A stretch of DNA of 64,000 bases, taken from contig LM655202.1 of NCBI GenBank assembly GCA_000824825.2, positions 279,235 to 343,234 of the forward strand, read 5' to 3'. The notes under the pieces were generated by a model, which saw nothing but the letters and a program-made list of their open reading frames with translations, searched no databases and had not been told where the DNA came from. Positions within the stretch are counted from its first letter, which is position 1. The number at the start of each line of letters is the position of its first letter. This DNA comes from Mesorhizobium sp. ORS 3324 (GTDB lineage: Bacteria > Pseudomonadota > Alphaproteobacteria > Rhizobiales > Rhizobiaceae). Positions 56,637-64,000 of this stretch are shown here, one piece after another. The position numbers and the translations under genes were made by a program.

Positions 56637-57415
56637 TCAGTGGCCTAGGATCTGCCCGAGGAAGGTGCGCGTGCGTTCCGACTGCGGCGCGCTGAAGAAT
56701 GTCTTCGGTTCGTTCTGCTCCACGATCTGGCCCTGATCCATGAAGATCACCCGATCCGCCACCGCTTGGGCAAAACCCATTTCGTGCGTGACGCAGAGCA
56801 TCGTCATGCCCTCTTCGGCGAGCGTAATCATCGTATCGAGCACTTCCTTGATCATCTCCGGATCGAGAGCCGAAGTCGGTTCATCGAACAGCATTATGCG
56901 TGGCTTCATGCACAGTGACCGCGCGATCGCCACGCGCTGCTGCTGACCACCCGAGAGCTGACCCGGATACTTATTCGCCTGATCCGGTATCCTGACCTTC
57001 TCGAGGAAATGCATGGCGATCTCTCGGGCTTGCCGTTCAGGCACCTTGCGGACCCAGATCGGGGCGAGGATGCAATTCTCGAGGATGGTCAGGTGCGGAA
57101 AGAGATTGAAGTGCTGGAACACCATCCCACCTCGCGGCGGACTTTCTCGATCTGCTTCAGGTCGCTTGTCAATTCGATCCCATCGACGACGATTTTGCCT
57201 GATTGATGCTCCTCGAGCCTGTTGATGCAGCGGATCATGGTCGATTTGCCGGAGCCGGATGGCCCGCAAATGACGATCCGCTCGCCACGGCGCACGGTCA
57301 GATCGATGTCTCGCAAGGCATGAAAATCACCATACCACTTGTTCATGGATGTGATCTCGACAGCCGTTTCTGAAAGGCCGCTTTCTCGCGAAAGGCCGCG
57401 CAGCATCTTGGTCAT
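56637..57415 (-). pseudogene. aapP: Amino-acid ABC transporter ATPase, one-base frameshift (AapP-like)
   Basis: The first frame runs from MTKMLRGLSRESG through [20 protein letters not shown] (Walker A) to EKVRREVG. The next frame continues [38 protein letters not shown] and [13 protein letters not shown]. At 57127 the expected GGC-ATG is GG-ATG, a loss of one base. Otherwise the gene is full length and well conserved, so this is either a recent mutation or a sequence error. It is the last gene of the transporter operon and overlaps its spacing normally. Confidence 0.85.
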
Positions 57416-57426
57416 GCGCATTTCTC

Positions 57427-58716
57427 CTAACGATGATCCGTCTTCAGCCGGCGCTCGAGATACATCGAGTATCGCGACATGCCGAAGCAGAAGATGAAGA
57501 ACACAGCTGCGATGAAGATGAAGAGTTCCCAGTAGATCCCTTGCCACTGCGTGTTGGCGCGAATGGCCGCTGCAAGGGCGATGGGGTCGAGAAGCCCGAT
57601 GAACATGACAAGCGTCGTGTCCTTGAACAGACCGATGAAAGTATTCACGATTCCCGGAATGGAGATCTTGAGAGCCTGCGGCAGGATGATGAGACGCTGA
57701 GCCTTCCAGTAATTCAGCCCCAGAGCTTCCGCGGCCTCATACTGGCCGCGCGGCAGGCCTGCCAAGCCGCCGCGGATGACCTCGGCCATGTAAGCGCTGG
57801 CAAAGAGCGTCACCATGATCACGACGCGCAGGACGAGATCGAAGTTGGTGCCGGGCGGCAGGAAGTAATTCAAGAGCAGCGATGCGGTGAACAGCAGCGT
57901 GATCAGCGGCACGCCGCGAATGAATTCGATGAACACGACGCTGAGCATCTGGATAAGCGGCAGGCTCGAGCGACGGCCAAGCGCGAGCAAGACCCCGAGC
58001 GGCAATGACATTGCGATGCCCGTCACGCCGATGATGATCGACAGCAGAAAACCGCCGATCTCGCGCGAGGGGACTGCCTCCAGCGTGATCGGAACGAACG
58101 CATTCGCAGCCAATGAAAAAGGCTGGGCGGCGTAGATCCACCAGAGCGCCGCTCCGAGACCGGCGATGCTGACGCCAAGCCCTCGACCGAGACGTGCTGT
58201 CGACGCGAACAGGCCGGCGGCGACAGCGAAACCGAGGTAGGCCGCAACCGGGAACCAAAGGCTTCCGCCCCAGATCAGCCAACAGGCAATGCCTGGATAG
58301 ACAGCGCTGAACCAGAGCGCGCGCGACGGCAGGACACGGAACAGAACCGGCGCCAGCGCCGCCAACAGCAGCGCGAAAGCGAGAACCGGCCGCCAATAAA
58401 TCTGCGCAGGATAGAAGCCAAACAGAAGTTGCGGCCAGCGGTCGCGGATGACGCCCCAGCACGCGCCTGGCGCCCCGTCGAGGAGTTGCCGACATTCGGC
58501 GAGCGATTTGGCTTTCCAGACGGAATTGCCAAGCCAGGGGGCGACCGCCATGGCGAGCCACGCGATCGCGGTCACCGAAGCCACGGTTAGAAGCGTGCTG
58601 AGCCAGCCATCGAAGAGATTCTTCCTCATCCAGTCCAGCGGACCATTTTGGCCTATAGGCCTTGCCGAAGGGAGAACCATCTCCTGGCGCACCCAGGATA
58701 CGTTGTGCAGGTTCAT
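57427..58716 (-). CDS. aapM: Amino-acid ABC transporter permease (AapM-like)
   Basis: The 429-residue inner-membrane permease has many hydrophobic segments and the EAA loop AAEALGLNYWKAQRLIILPQ, preceded by EVIRGGLAGLPRGQYE. The long N-terminal part with extra membrane helices is typical of AapM of the general L-amino acid (Aap) system. It starts two bases from the end of aapQ, so the two are coupled. Intact. Confidence 0.9.
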   Translation of the reverse strand: MNLHNVSWVRQEMVLPSARPIGQNGPLDWMRKNLFDGWLSTLLTVASVTAIAWLAMAVAPWLGNSVWKAKSLAECRQLLDGAPGACWGVIRDRWPQLLFGFYPAQIYWRPVLAFALLLAALAPVLFRVLPSRALWFSAVYPGIACWLIWGGSLWFPVAAYLGFAVAAGLFASTARLGRGLGVSIAGLGAALWWIYAAQPFSLAANAFVPITLEAVPSREIGGFLLSIIIGVTGIAMSLPLGVLLALGRRSSLPLIQMLSVVFIEFIRGVPLITLLFTASLLLNYFLPPGTNFDLVLRVVIMVTLFASAYMAEVIRGGLAGLPRGQYEAAEALGLNYWKAQRLIILPQALKISIPGIVNTFIGLFKDTTLVMFIGLLDPIALAAAIRANTQWQGIYWELFIFIAAVFFIFCFGMSRYSMYLERRLKTDHR

Positions 58717-58717
58717 C

Positions 58718-59971
58718 TTAACGCTCCTGCAGCCTGACGCGGCTGTTGTAGACGTTCATGACGCACGAGATGGTCAGGCTGATGCTGACGTAGATCAGCA
58801 TCATCAAAAGCATCGCCTCCAGTTCTCGACCGGTCTGGTTGATGGTGATGCCGCCGAGCGTCGAGCGCAGATCCATGTAGCCGACCGCCAGGCCCAGCGA
58901 CGTGTTCTTGGTGATGTCGAGGTATTGCGAAATCAGCGGCGGCACGATGATCCGCAAGGCCTGCGGCAAGATCACGAGCCGCATCGTACGACCTGGCGAA
59001 AGCCCAAGCGCGTGAGCGGCTTCCGTCTGGCCCCGGGAAATCGCAAGAATTCCAGAGCGAACGTTTTCGGCAATGAAAGCGCCGCTATAGACACTGAGCC
59101 CGATCCAGAGCGCAATGAAGGAATTGCGCAATAACAGGCCGCCGGTGAAGTTCAGCCCCTTCAGGGCGGGATAATCAAGATGGAAGCCCAGCGCGTAGAG
59201 GAGAGCGATCATCGGCGCTGCGAAAATGCACCAGCTCTTCCACCAGGTGGCCGGACGTTGCCCGCTCATGCCTTGAACCCGTTGAGCGTGTCTGACCAAG
59301 CTCCGATGCGCGAGAAGCGAAAGCGCGAGGGTGCCGAGGATTGCCGCGTAGTTGAGGTCAAGCGCGCCGAATGCGCCACTCACTTGACCCAGGCTGTGGG
59401 AGAAATGGGGAATTGGCAGATAGATGCCGCGATTGGTGACAGCAACGCTGTGCCACAGGATCATGGAAGCCGTGGGATTGTCGCCGCGGAATGCGCTGGG
59501 CGTCGGCATCGCCTGCGACATGATCGCGGCGACAACAACGATCCAGAGCAGAGCCGGCACGTTGCGAAAGCTCTCGACATAGACGGTCATCAGACGAGCG
59601 ACGATCCAGTTGTTGGAAAGCCTGAGCACGCCCGCCAAGACGCCGAGGATCGTCGCGGTCACGCAGGCCATTGCCGCAACGATCAGCGTGTTGAGCAAAC
59701 CGACGATGGCGGCGCGGGCGTGGGTGCTCGTGCTCGAATACTCGATGGCGTGCGGCGAGATGTCGTAACCTGCCGTGCTCCAGAGAAATCCGAACGAGAA
59801 GTTCTTTCCAAGGGCAGCCAGATTGTGGATCGTGTTGTCGACGAGCCAGGCAGCCGCAAGGACGAGCAGGATGAACGCGATCACCTGGATCGATCGGGCT
59901 CTGTAACGGGTGTCATTGAAGAGCATGCTCAGGTGAAAGGGCACGCTAGGAGCCGCGCTTTCCATGGCCAT
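58718..59971 (-). CDS. aapQ: Amino-acid ABC transporter permease (AapQ-like)
   Basis: The 417-residue inner-membrane permease begins MAMESAAPSVPFHLSMLFND and has hydrophobic segments from about residue 25 onward. Its EAA loop is AAHALGLSPGRTMRLVILPQ, preceded by ENVRSGILAISRGQTE. It pairs with AapM to form the membrane channel. A strong hairpin terminator lies between aapJ and this gene, so its transcript level is probably lower than that of aapJ. Confidence 0.9.
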   Translation of the reverse strand: MAMESAAPSVPFHLSMLFNDTRYRARSIQVIAFILLVLAAAWLVDNTIHNLAALGKNFSFGFLWSTAGYDISPHAIEYSSTSTHARAAIVGLLNTLIVAAMACVTATILGVLAGVLRLSNNWIVARLMTVYVESFRNVPALLWIVVVAAIMSQAMPTPSAFRGDNPTASMILWHSVAVTNRGIYLPIPHFSHSLGQVSGAFGALDLNYAAILGTLALSLLAHRSLVRHAQRVQGMSGQRPATWWKSWCIFAAPMIALLYALGFHLDYPALKGLNFTGGLLLRNSFIALWIGLSVYSGAFIAENVRSGILAISRGQTEAAHALGLSPGRTMRLVILPQALRIIVPPLISQYLDITKNTSLGLAVGYMDLRSTLGGITINQTGRELEAMLLMMLIYVSISLTISCVMNVYNSRVRLQER

Positions 59972-60040
59972 GAGTGATCTCCCTGAAGGTTCGCTGCGCT
60001 ACCTTCGGCGTATGGTTGTGCGTTGTGGGCTTGCAGGGGC

Positions 60041-60073
60041 GGAAAACGAAAGGCGCGGGGCAAGCCCGCGCCT
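60041..60073 (-). terminator. Intra-operon rho-independent terminator after aapJ
   Basis: On the minus strand GGCGCGGG-CTTGC-CCCGCGCC is followed by TTTCGTTTTCC. It lies just behind the aapJ stop and before aapQ, the usual place for a partial terminator that raises binding-protein over permease expression. Confidence 0.8.
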
Positions 60074-60084
60074 CGAGAAAGTTT

Positions 60085-61107
60085 TCAGCGGAACGGCAGC
60101 GGATACATCAGGCCGCCTTGCGTCCACAGCGCGTTCTGTCCGCGGGCCAAACCAATCGAGGTTTTGTCACCGACATTCCTGGCGAAGATTTCGCCGTAGT
60201 TGCCGACGGACGCGATTGCCCGTTTGGCCCATGCCGGATCCAGGCCCAGCATTTCACCCAGCTTGTCCTCTTTGCCCAGCAGGCGATTGACTTCCGGATT
60301 GTCCGTTCCCGCCGAAAGCTTCTCCACGTTCTCGGACGTTATGCCGAGCTCCTCAGCCGCCAGAAGCGCGTTCAAGGTCCAGCGCGCCACGTCCGCCCAT
60401 TGATCGTCGCCCTGGCGGACAAGCGGACCCAACGGTTCCTTCGAAATGACTTCCGGGAGAATGATGTGATCCTGCGGGTCCTTGAAGCTCGACCGGGTTG
60501 ATGCAAGATCGGATCCGTCGCTCGTGATGACGTCGCAAGCGCCGGCCAGATATTTCTGCTGGACGTCGCCGTTGTTCTCGACGGGAACCGGGTCATACTT
60601 CATGTTGTTCCTGCGGAAATATTCCGCGAGATTCAGCTCCGTGGTGGTCCCGGTCTGAATGCAAACGGTGGCGCCGTTCAGATCCTTTGCGCTCTTGGCG
60701 CCGAGGGATTTCGGCACCATGAAGGCCTGACCGTCATAGTAGTTCACACCCGCGAAAGTGAACTTCAGGTCCACATCGCGCGAAAATGTCCAGGTCGTCG
60801 TGCGCGACAGAATGTCGATCTCGCCGGAGGCAAGCGCGGTGAACCGCGTTTGCCCGGTCGTGGGAACGAAGGTCACCGCGTTGGGATCTTTCAGGACCGC
60901 AGCCGCGACAGCCCGGCAGTAATCCACGTCCATGCCATGCCAGGCTCCCGACGCGTCCGGAGCGGAGAAGCCGGCCTGGCCGCCGGTCACACCGCAATTC
61001 AGCTTTCCACGCGCTTGAACGTCGGCCATCGTGCCGGCCGAAGCGATACCGGCCGTCAGCGTTGCCGCTGCAATCGTGGCAAGAGCAATCGTCACTTTCA
61101 TTTTCAT
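60085..61107 (-). CDS. aapJ: Periplasmic amino-acid-binding protein (AapJ-like)
   Basis: The 340-residue product has a signal peptide (about residues 1-24, ending GIASAG) and then the AapJ pattern VQARGKLNCGVTGGQAGFSA, WHGMDVDYCRAVAAAVL, EIDILSRTTTWTFSRDVDLK and GLMYPLPFR at the end. It captures amino acids for AapQMP. ATG at 61101 is an alternative start. It follows ridA by about 100 bases. Substrate range is not readable from sequence; Aap systems are broad. Confidence 0.92.
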   Translation of the reverse strand: MKMKVTIALATIAAATLTAGIASAGTMADVQARGKLNCGVTGGQAGFSAPDASGAWHGMDVDYCRAVAAAVLKDPNAVTFVPTTGQTRFTALASGEIDILSRTTTWTFSRDVDLKFTFAGVNYYDGQAFMVPKSLGAKSAKDLNGATVCIQTGTTTELNLAEYFRRNNMKYDPVPVENNGDVQQKYLAGACDVITSDGSDLASTRSSFKDPQDHIILPEVISKEPLGPLVRQGDDQWADVARWTLNALLAAEELGITSENVEKLSAGTDNPEVNRLLGKEDKLGEMLGLDPAWAKRAIASVGNYGEIFARNVGDKTSIGLARGQNALWTQGGLMYPLPFR

Positions 61108-61209
61108 TCTCCCGGTTTGTGATCCGGGAGCGGTGGCTTTTTTGCCGTATTCTCCGCCCCTTGGATCGGTTGAGTTCCCACTTGTTCGGCCTTGTCGGAC
61201 CGAAGATGT

Positions 61210-61683
61210 TTATTGTTCTGGAGTGATCTCGATGATGGCTTCGATTTCGACGGGCGCATTCATCGGAAGCGCCGCTACACCGACGGCGGAGCGAGCGTGC
61301 TTGCCCTTTTCGCCAAGGACGGCCACGAGAAAGTCTGACGCGCCGTTGGCGACAAGATGTTGCTCGGTGAAATCGGCGGCCGAGGCGACGAAGACCGTGA
61401 TCTTGACGATCCTGGCGATCCTTTCGAGGGTGCCGAGACAGGCCTTTGCCTGGGCGAGGATGTTCATCGCACAATGTTTCGCGGCGAGCGTTCCGGCCGC
61501 CACGTCAAGATCTCGTCCGAGCAGACCCTGCGCAGTCAATTTGGCGTCGGCGAGCGGCAACTGTCCCGACGTTAAAACGAGGCTTCCAGCTTCGGCCACC
61601 GGGAGGTAGTTCGCCACGGAGTTTGCCGCTACCGGCAATTCGATCCCGAGTTCATCCAGGCGCCGTTCAATCGTCTGAGACAT
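61210..61683 (-). CDS. RidA-family enamine/imine deaminase
   Basis: The 157-residue product follows the RidA (YjgF) group of longer members: RRLDELGIELPVAANSVANY, VLTSGQLPLAD, IARIVKITVFVASAADF and ARSAVGVAALPMNAPVEIEA, with the Arg of the R-S-x-V motif and the final Glu present. RidA proteins hydrolyse reactive enamines formed by PLP enzymes. The start at 61683 is ten bases after the MalY/PatB stop, so it probably removes 2-aminoacrylate or a similar product of that enzyme. Confidence 0.88.
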   Translation of the reverse strand: MSQTIERRLDELGIELPVAANSVANYLPVAEAGSLVLTSGQLPLADAKLTAQGLLGRDLDVAAGTLAAKHCAMNILAQAKACLGTLERIARIVKITVFVASAADFTEQHLVANGASDFLVAVLGEKGKHARSAVGVAALPMNAPVEIEAIIEITPEQ

Positions 61684-61693
61684 CGGCTCGTCC

Positions 61694-62932
61694 TCAAAGC
61701 GCTGCGACGGCGGTGGTAATGCGCCCGATCGCCTCGTCGACGACCGAGCGCGGGCAGCCGAGATTGACGCGCATGAACCCATGCCCCTCGACCCCGAACT
61801 TCTGGCCCTTGTCGAGCCAGACGCGCGCCTTGGTCAGCATGAACTTGTTCAGCGCCTCGGCATCCATGCCGAGGCCGCGGCAATCCATCCACGCCAGGTA
61901 GAGAGAATCGGTCGGGAGAACCTTCAGGCGCGGATCAGCTTCGTTGATCGCCTTGGCGAAGTGCGCGTGATTGGCCCGCAAATAGGCGAGCATCTCTTCC
62001 AACCACGGCTCGCCATGGGCATAAGCGGCTTCGGCGGCAACCATCCCCAGCACGTTGACCAGCTCGAAGACGTTGCGCTCGTACTGGCGGCGCAGCTCCT
62101 CCCGCAATCTCGTGTTCGCGACGAAGACATTGGCGCTCTGCAGACCGGGCAGGTTGAATGTCTTGCTCGGCGCTGTGCAGGTGATGCTGTTTTGGGCGAA
62201 CGCTTCGCCGAGCGAGGCGAACGGGATGTGCTTTTTGGCCGGATCGAGAATGAGATCCTCGTGGATCTCATCGGAAATGACCAGAACACCGTTGCGGGCG
62301 CAGATTTCGCCCATCGTCCGCAGTTCATTTTCGGACCAGACGTTTCCGGTGGGATTGTGCGGATGGCTCAGGATAAAGATCTTCGTGTTGGCGCGGATGG
62401 CGGCCTCGAAAGCCTTCTCATTGAAGCGGTAGCCATCGCCTGTGAATTCGAGCGGCGCATAGGCCAGGTGGCGGCCGTTCAACAGGACATCGTTGTGGAA
62501 ATGCGCGTAGACCGGCGGCTGGATCAAAACGGTGTCGCCCGGCGCAGAAAAGGCCTGCACCGCCGTTTTCAGCGTCGTGATAATACCGGAGGTCTGCAGG
62601 ATCCATTCCTTGGCGACGTCCCAACCGAAACGTCGCTGCTGCCAGCCGACGACAGCGTCAACGTAGGACGCGGTCGCGCCGCCTGGATAGCCGAAGACGC
62701 CATGATCGATTGCCGCATGGAGCGCGTCGATGACGGCCTGAGGCGCCCTGAAGTCGGTGTCGGCGACCCACATCGGCAACGGATCGGCCGCCGCTTCATC
62801 CGGCGCTAGCAGCTTGCTGGCATAGGCCCATTTCATGGAATTGCTGTTCCTGCGGTCGACAACCTCGTCGAAAATCGAGGCGGCCCGCGCACGCTCCGGG
62901 CGGAGTTGATGGGCAAGTGCCAGCTTCGTCAC
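61694..62932 (-). CDS. MalY/PatB-type PLP aminotransferase/C-S lyase
   Basis: The product is about 412 residues: PLPMWVADTDFRAPQAVIDA, FGYPGG, WILQTSGIITTLKTAVQAF, ILSHPHNPTGNVWSENEL, VISDEIHEDLIL, and the PLP lysine in TAPSKTFNLPGLQ. This is the MalY/PatB (cystathionine beta-lyase-like) branch of class I/II aminotransferases. The GTG at 62932 is preferred because AAGGAAGG lies seven bases upstream; ATG at 62995 is possible. It is divergent from the LysR gene across a putative operator. It probably cleaves a sulfur amino acid; inference. Confidence 0.88.
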   Translation of the reverse strand: MTKLALAHQLRPERARAASIFDEVVDRRNSNSMKWAYASKLLAPDEAAADPLPMWVADTDFRAPQAVIDALHAAIDHGVFGYPGGATASYVDAVVGWQQRRFGWDVAKEWILQTSGIITTLKTAVQAFSAPGDTVLIQPPVYAHFHNDVLLNGRHLAYAPLEFTGDGYRFNEKAFEAAIRANTKIFILSHPHNPTGNVWSENELRTMGEICARNGVLVISDEIHEDLILDPAKKHIPFASLGEAFAQNSITCTAPSKTFNLPGLQSANVFVANTRLREELRRQYERNVFELVNVLGMVAAEAAYAHGEPWLEEMLAYLRANHAHFAKAINEADPRLKVLPTDSLYLAWMDCRGLGMDAEALNKFMLTKARVWLDKGQKFGVEGHGFMRVNLGCPRSVVDEAIGRITTAVAAL

Positions 62933-63015
62933 AGCGGTTCCTTCCTTGGTCTTGGCCCGGTCCTGCAGGGCTGATTGACGGAAGGTTAACGGCAATGCAT
63001 TATGAGCGGAAATGG

Positions 63016-63047
63016 TATGATTTCATTTACTCATGAGTGAGAATCAT
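63016..63047. promoter_or_regulatory. Putative LysR operator between malY-like and lysR genes
   Basis: TATGATTTCATTTACTCATG continues as AGTGAGAATCATA. It forms an imperfect inverted repeat (TATGATT...AATCATA) around the perfect palindrome ACTCATGAGT (63029-63038). TTCAT-N4-TCATGAG at 63022-63037 recurs at 54361-54376. Confidence 0.6.
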
Positions 63048-63048
63048 A

Positions 63049-63936
63049 ATGATTGATCGACAGCACCTTGCGATCCTTAGGGAAGTGAGCCGCCGGGGCA
63101 GCGTCACTGCCGCCGCGGAGAAGCTGAACGTCACCCAGTCGGCCTTGAGCCATACCATCGCCAAGTTCGAGGAACGGCACGGCATCAAGATCTGGATGAA
63201 GACAGGACGAGGCCTGCGGTTGACGCAAGCGGGCGAATACCTGCTGACCGTCGCCGAGCGCGTCTTGCCACAGATGGAGCACGCGCAGCGCGTCCTTATG
63301 GATTTCGCGCTGGGGAGGAGGGGAGTGCTTCGCGTCGGCATGGAATGCCATCCCTGCCAGCGGTGGCTGACGAGAATGGCAACGCCCTATCTGACACAAT
63401 GGCCCGACGTCGACTTCGACGTGCGAACCGCCTTCCGTTTCGACGGCGTTGAAGCGCTTCTCGGTTACGAGATCGATCTGCTGATAACGCCGGACCCTGT
63501 GGAAACGCCGGAGCTACTGTTCACTCCCGTCTTTGATTACGAGCTGGTGCTGATGGTACACGAGGCGCATCCACTGGCCGGCCAAAAACGCGTGCTGCCG
63601 CAAGATCTTCTGGACGAAGAATTGATTACGGTCCCCGTCACGTTGGAGCGCCTGGACATCTACACCCGCTTCCTTGTCCCGGCGAACTGCAGGCCCCGTC
63701 AGCATCGCACTGCCGAAACCATCGACCTGATGCTGCAACTGGTATGCGCGGGCAGGGGCGTGACGGTCCTTCCCGATTGGCTCCTGCACGAGGATGCATC
63801 CGGACTGCCGATACGCGCACTGCGCCTGGGAGATAACGGCATCCAGAAGAGCATCAACCTTGGTGTGAGGCGCGGCGAGCAGACCACCTCCTATATCGAC
63901 GGTTTCCTGAAGCTTGCCCAAGAAATGGGACGCTAA
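63049..63936 (+). CDS. LysR-family transcriptional regulator
   Basis: The 295-residue product has the LysR helix-turn-helix at residues 1-60 (HLAILREVSRRGSVTAAAEK, LNVTQSALSHTIAKFE) and a periplasmic-binding-like effector domain with RVGMECHPCQRWL, DLLITPDPVETPELLFTPVF and CAGRGVTVLPDWLL. The effector domain resembles MetR-type regulators, which fits the neighbouring sulfur-amino-acid-type PLP enzyme. The start is taken at MIDRQ; ATG at 63037 is in frame but lies within the putative operator zone. It likely controls malY-ridA-aap and perhaps the lar-type operon. Confidence 0.9.
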   Translation: MIDRQHLAILREVSRRGSVTAAAEKLNVTQSALSHTIAKFEERHGIKIWMKTGRGLRLTQAGEYLLTVAERVLPQMEHAQRVLMDFALGRRGVLRVGMECHPCQRWLTRMATPYLTQWPDVDFDVRTAFRFDGVEALLGYEIDLLITPDPVETPELLFTPVFDYELVLMVHEAHPLAGQKRVLPQDLLDEELITVPVTLERLDIYTRFLVPANCRPRQHRTAETIDLMLQLVCAGRGVTVLPDWLLHEDASGLPIRALRLGDNGIQKSINLGVRRGEQTTSYIDGFLKLAQEMGR

Positions 63937-64000
63937 TCGCTTGCCGGTGAATTGCTCAAATTCAGTTCCGAAATGCAGCCGTAACGGTGACCTTCCGGCG

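Noticed and set aside
61781-62809. 342-codon plus-strand frame
   Set aside because: It is antisense to the MalY/PatB-type gene, which has all PLP motifs.

Overview
The window looks like a piece of a symbiosis island (or symbiotic replicon) of a nitrogen-fixing rhizobium, most probably Mesorhizobium. It carries nifHDKENX, nifQ, a second type of rpoN (rpoN2) beside prxS, fdxB, ACC deaminase (acdS), a P450/ferredoxin/oxidoreductase operon and a nod-box-preceded NodO-like secreted protein. These lie among many decayed insertion sequences and broken toxin-antitoxin genes, as expected for a transferred accessory region. No rRNA or tRNA gene was seen.

Layout. 1-4.3 kb: a NifA/sigma54-type promoter, a hemin-degrading factor gene (hmuS), a nod box followed by an RTX protein (NodO-like), and an IS256-family relic. 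4.3-11 kb: a NifA/sigma54 promoter and a P450 - ferredoxin - NTF2-like - double SDR - luciferase-like monooxygenase - nifQ run. 11-20.4 kb: a small ORF with dcd, a tniB relic, a PrnB-like protein plus acetyltransferase behind a sigma54-type site, IS3-family debris, a decayed RES toxin pair, a two-domain cold-shock protein and a Ros/MucR regulator. 20.4-29.8 kb: a nifQ relic that keeps a NifA-type promoter, a di-heme cytochrome c peroxidase, rpoN and prxS, an apparent three-hairpin small RNA, and dprA and abiE relics. 29.8-46 kb: nifHDKENX-DUF269, a degenerate response regulator, a universal stress protein, a NifA/sigma54-driven thioredoxin-fold protein, a second DUF269 copy with DUF683, fdxB and exoX-like, then acdS. 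46-49 kb: a NifA/sigma54-driven OmpW-like porin, a nickel-transporter relic and an amidohydrolase.

49-64 kb reads as a separate module. A minus-strand operon encodes LarB, LarE and LarC (nickel-pincer cofactor synthesis), a second LarC-like protein and a 594-residue protein of unknown function, with no LarA. It is flanked by an AhpD-like gene, an abiE pair, a polar/general amino-acid ABC transporter, RidA, a MalY/PatB-type PLP enzyme and a divergent LysR regulator. The same motif, TTCAT-N4-TCATGAG, lies in front of both the lar-type operon and the lysR/malY pair, which suggests one regulon.

How it fits together: RpoN with NifA (not encoded here) would switch on nifH and at least four to six other transcription units through TGT-N10-ACA sites lying mostly 87-89 bases from the -24 element. 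NifQ, DUF269, NifX and FdxB serve cofactor assembly and electron supply. AcdS, NodO and ExoX act at the plant interface. The lar-type module is the least explained part and the best candidate for an undescribed system.
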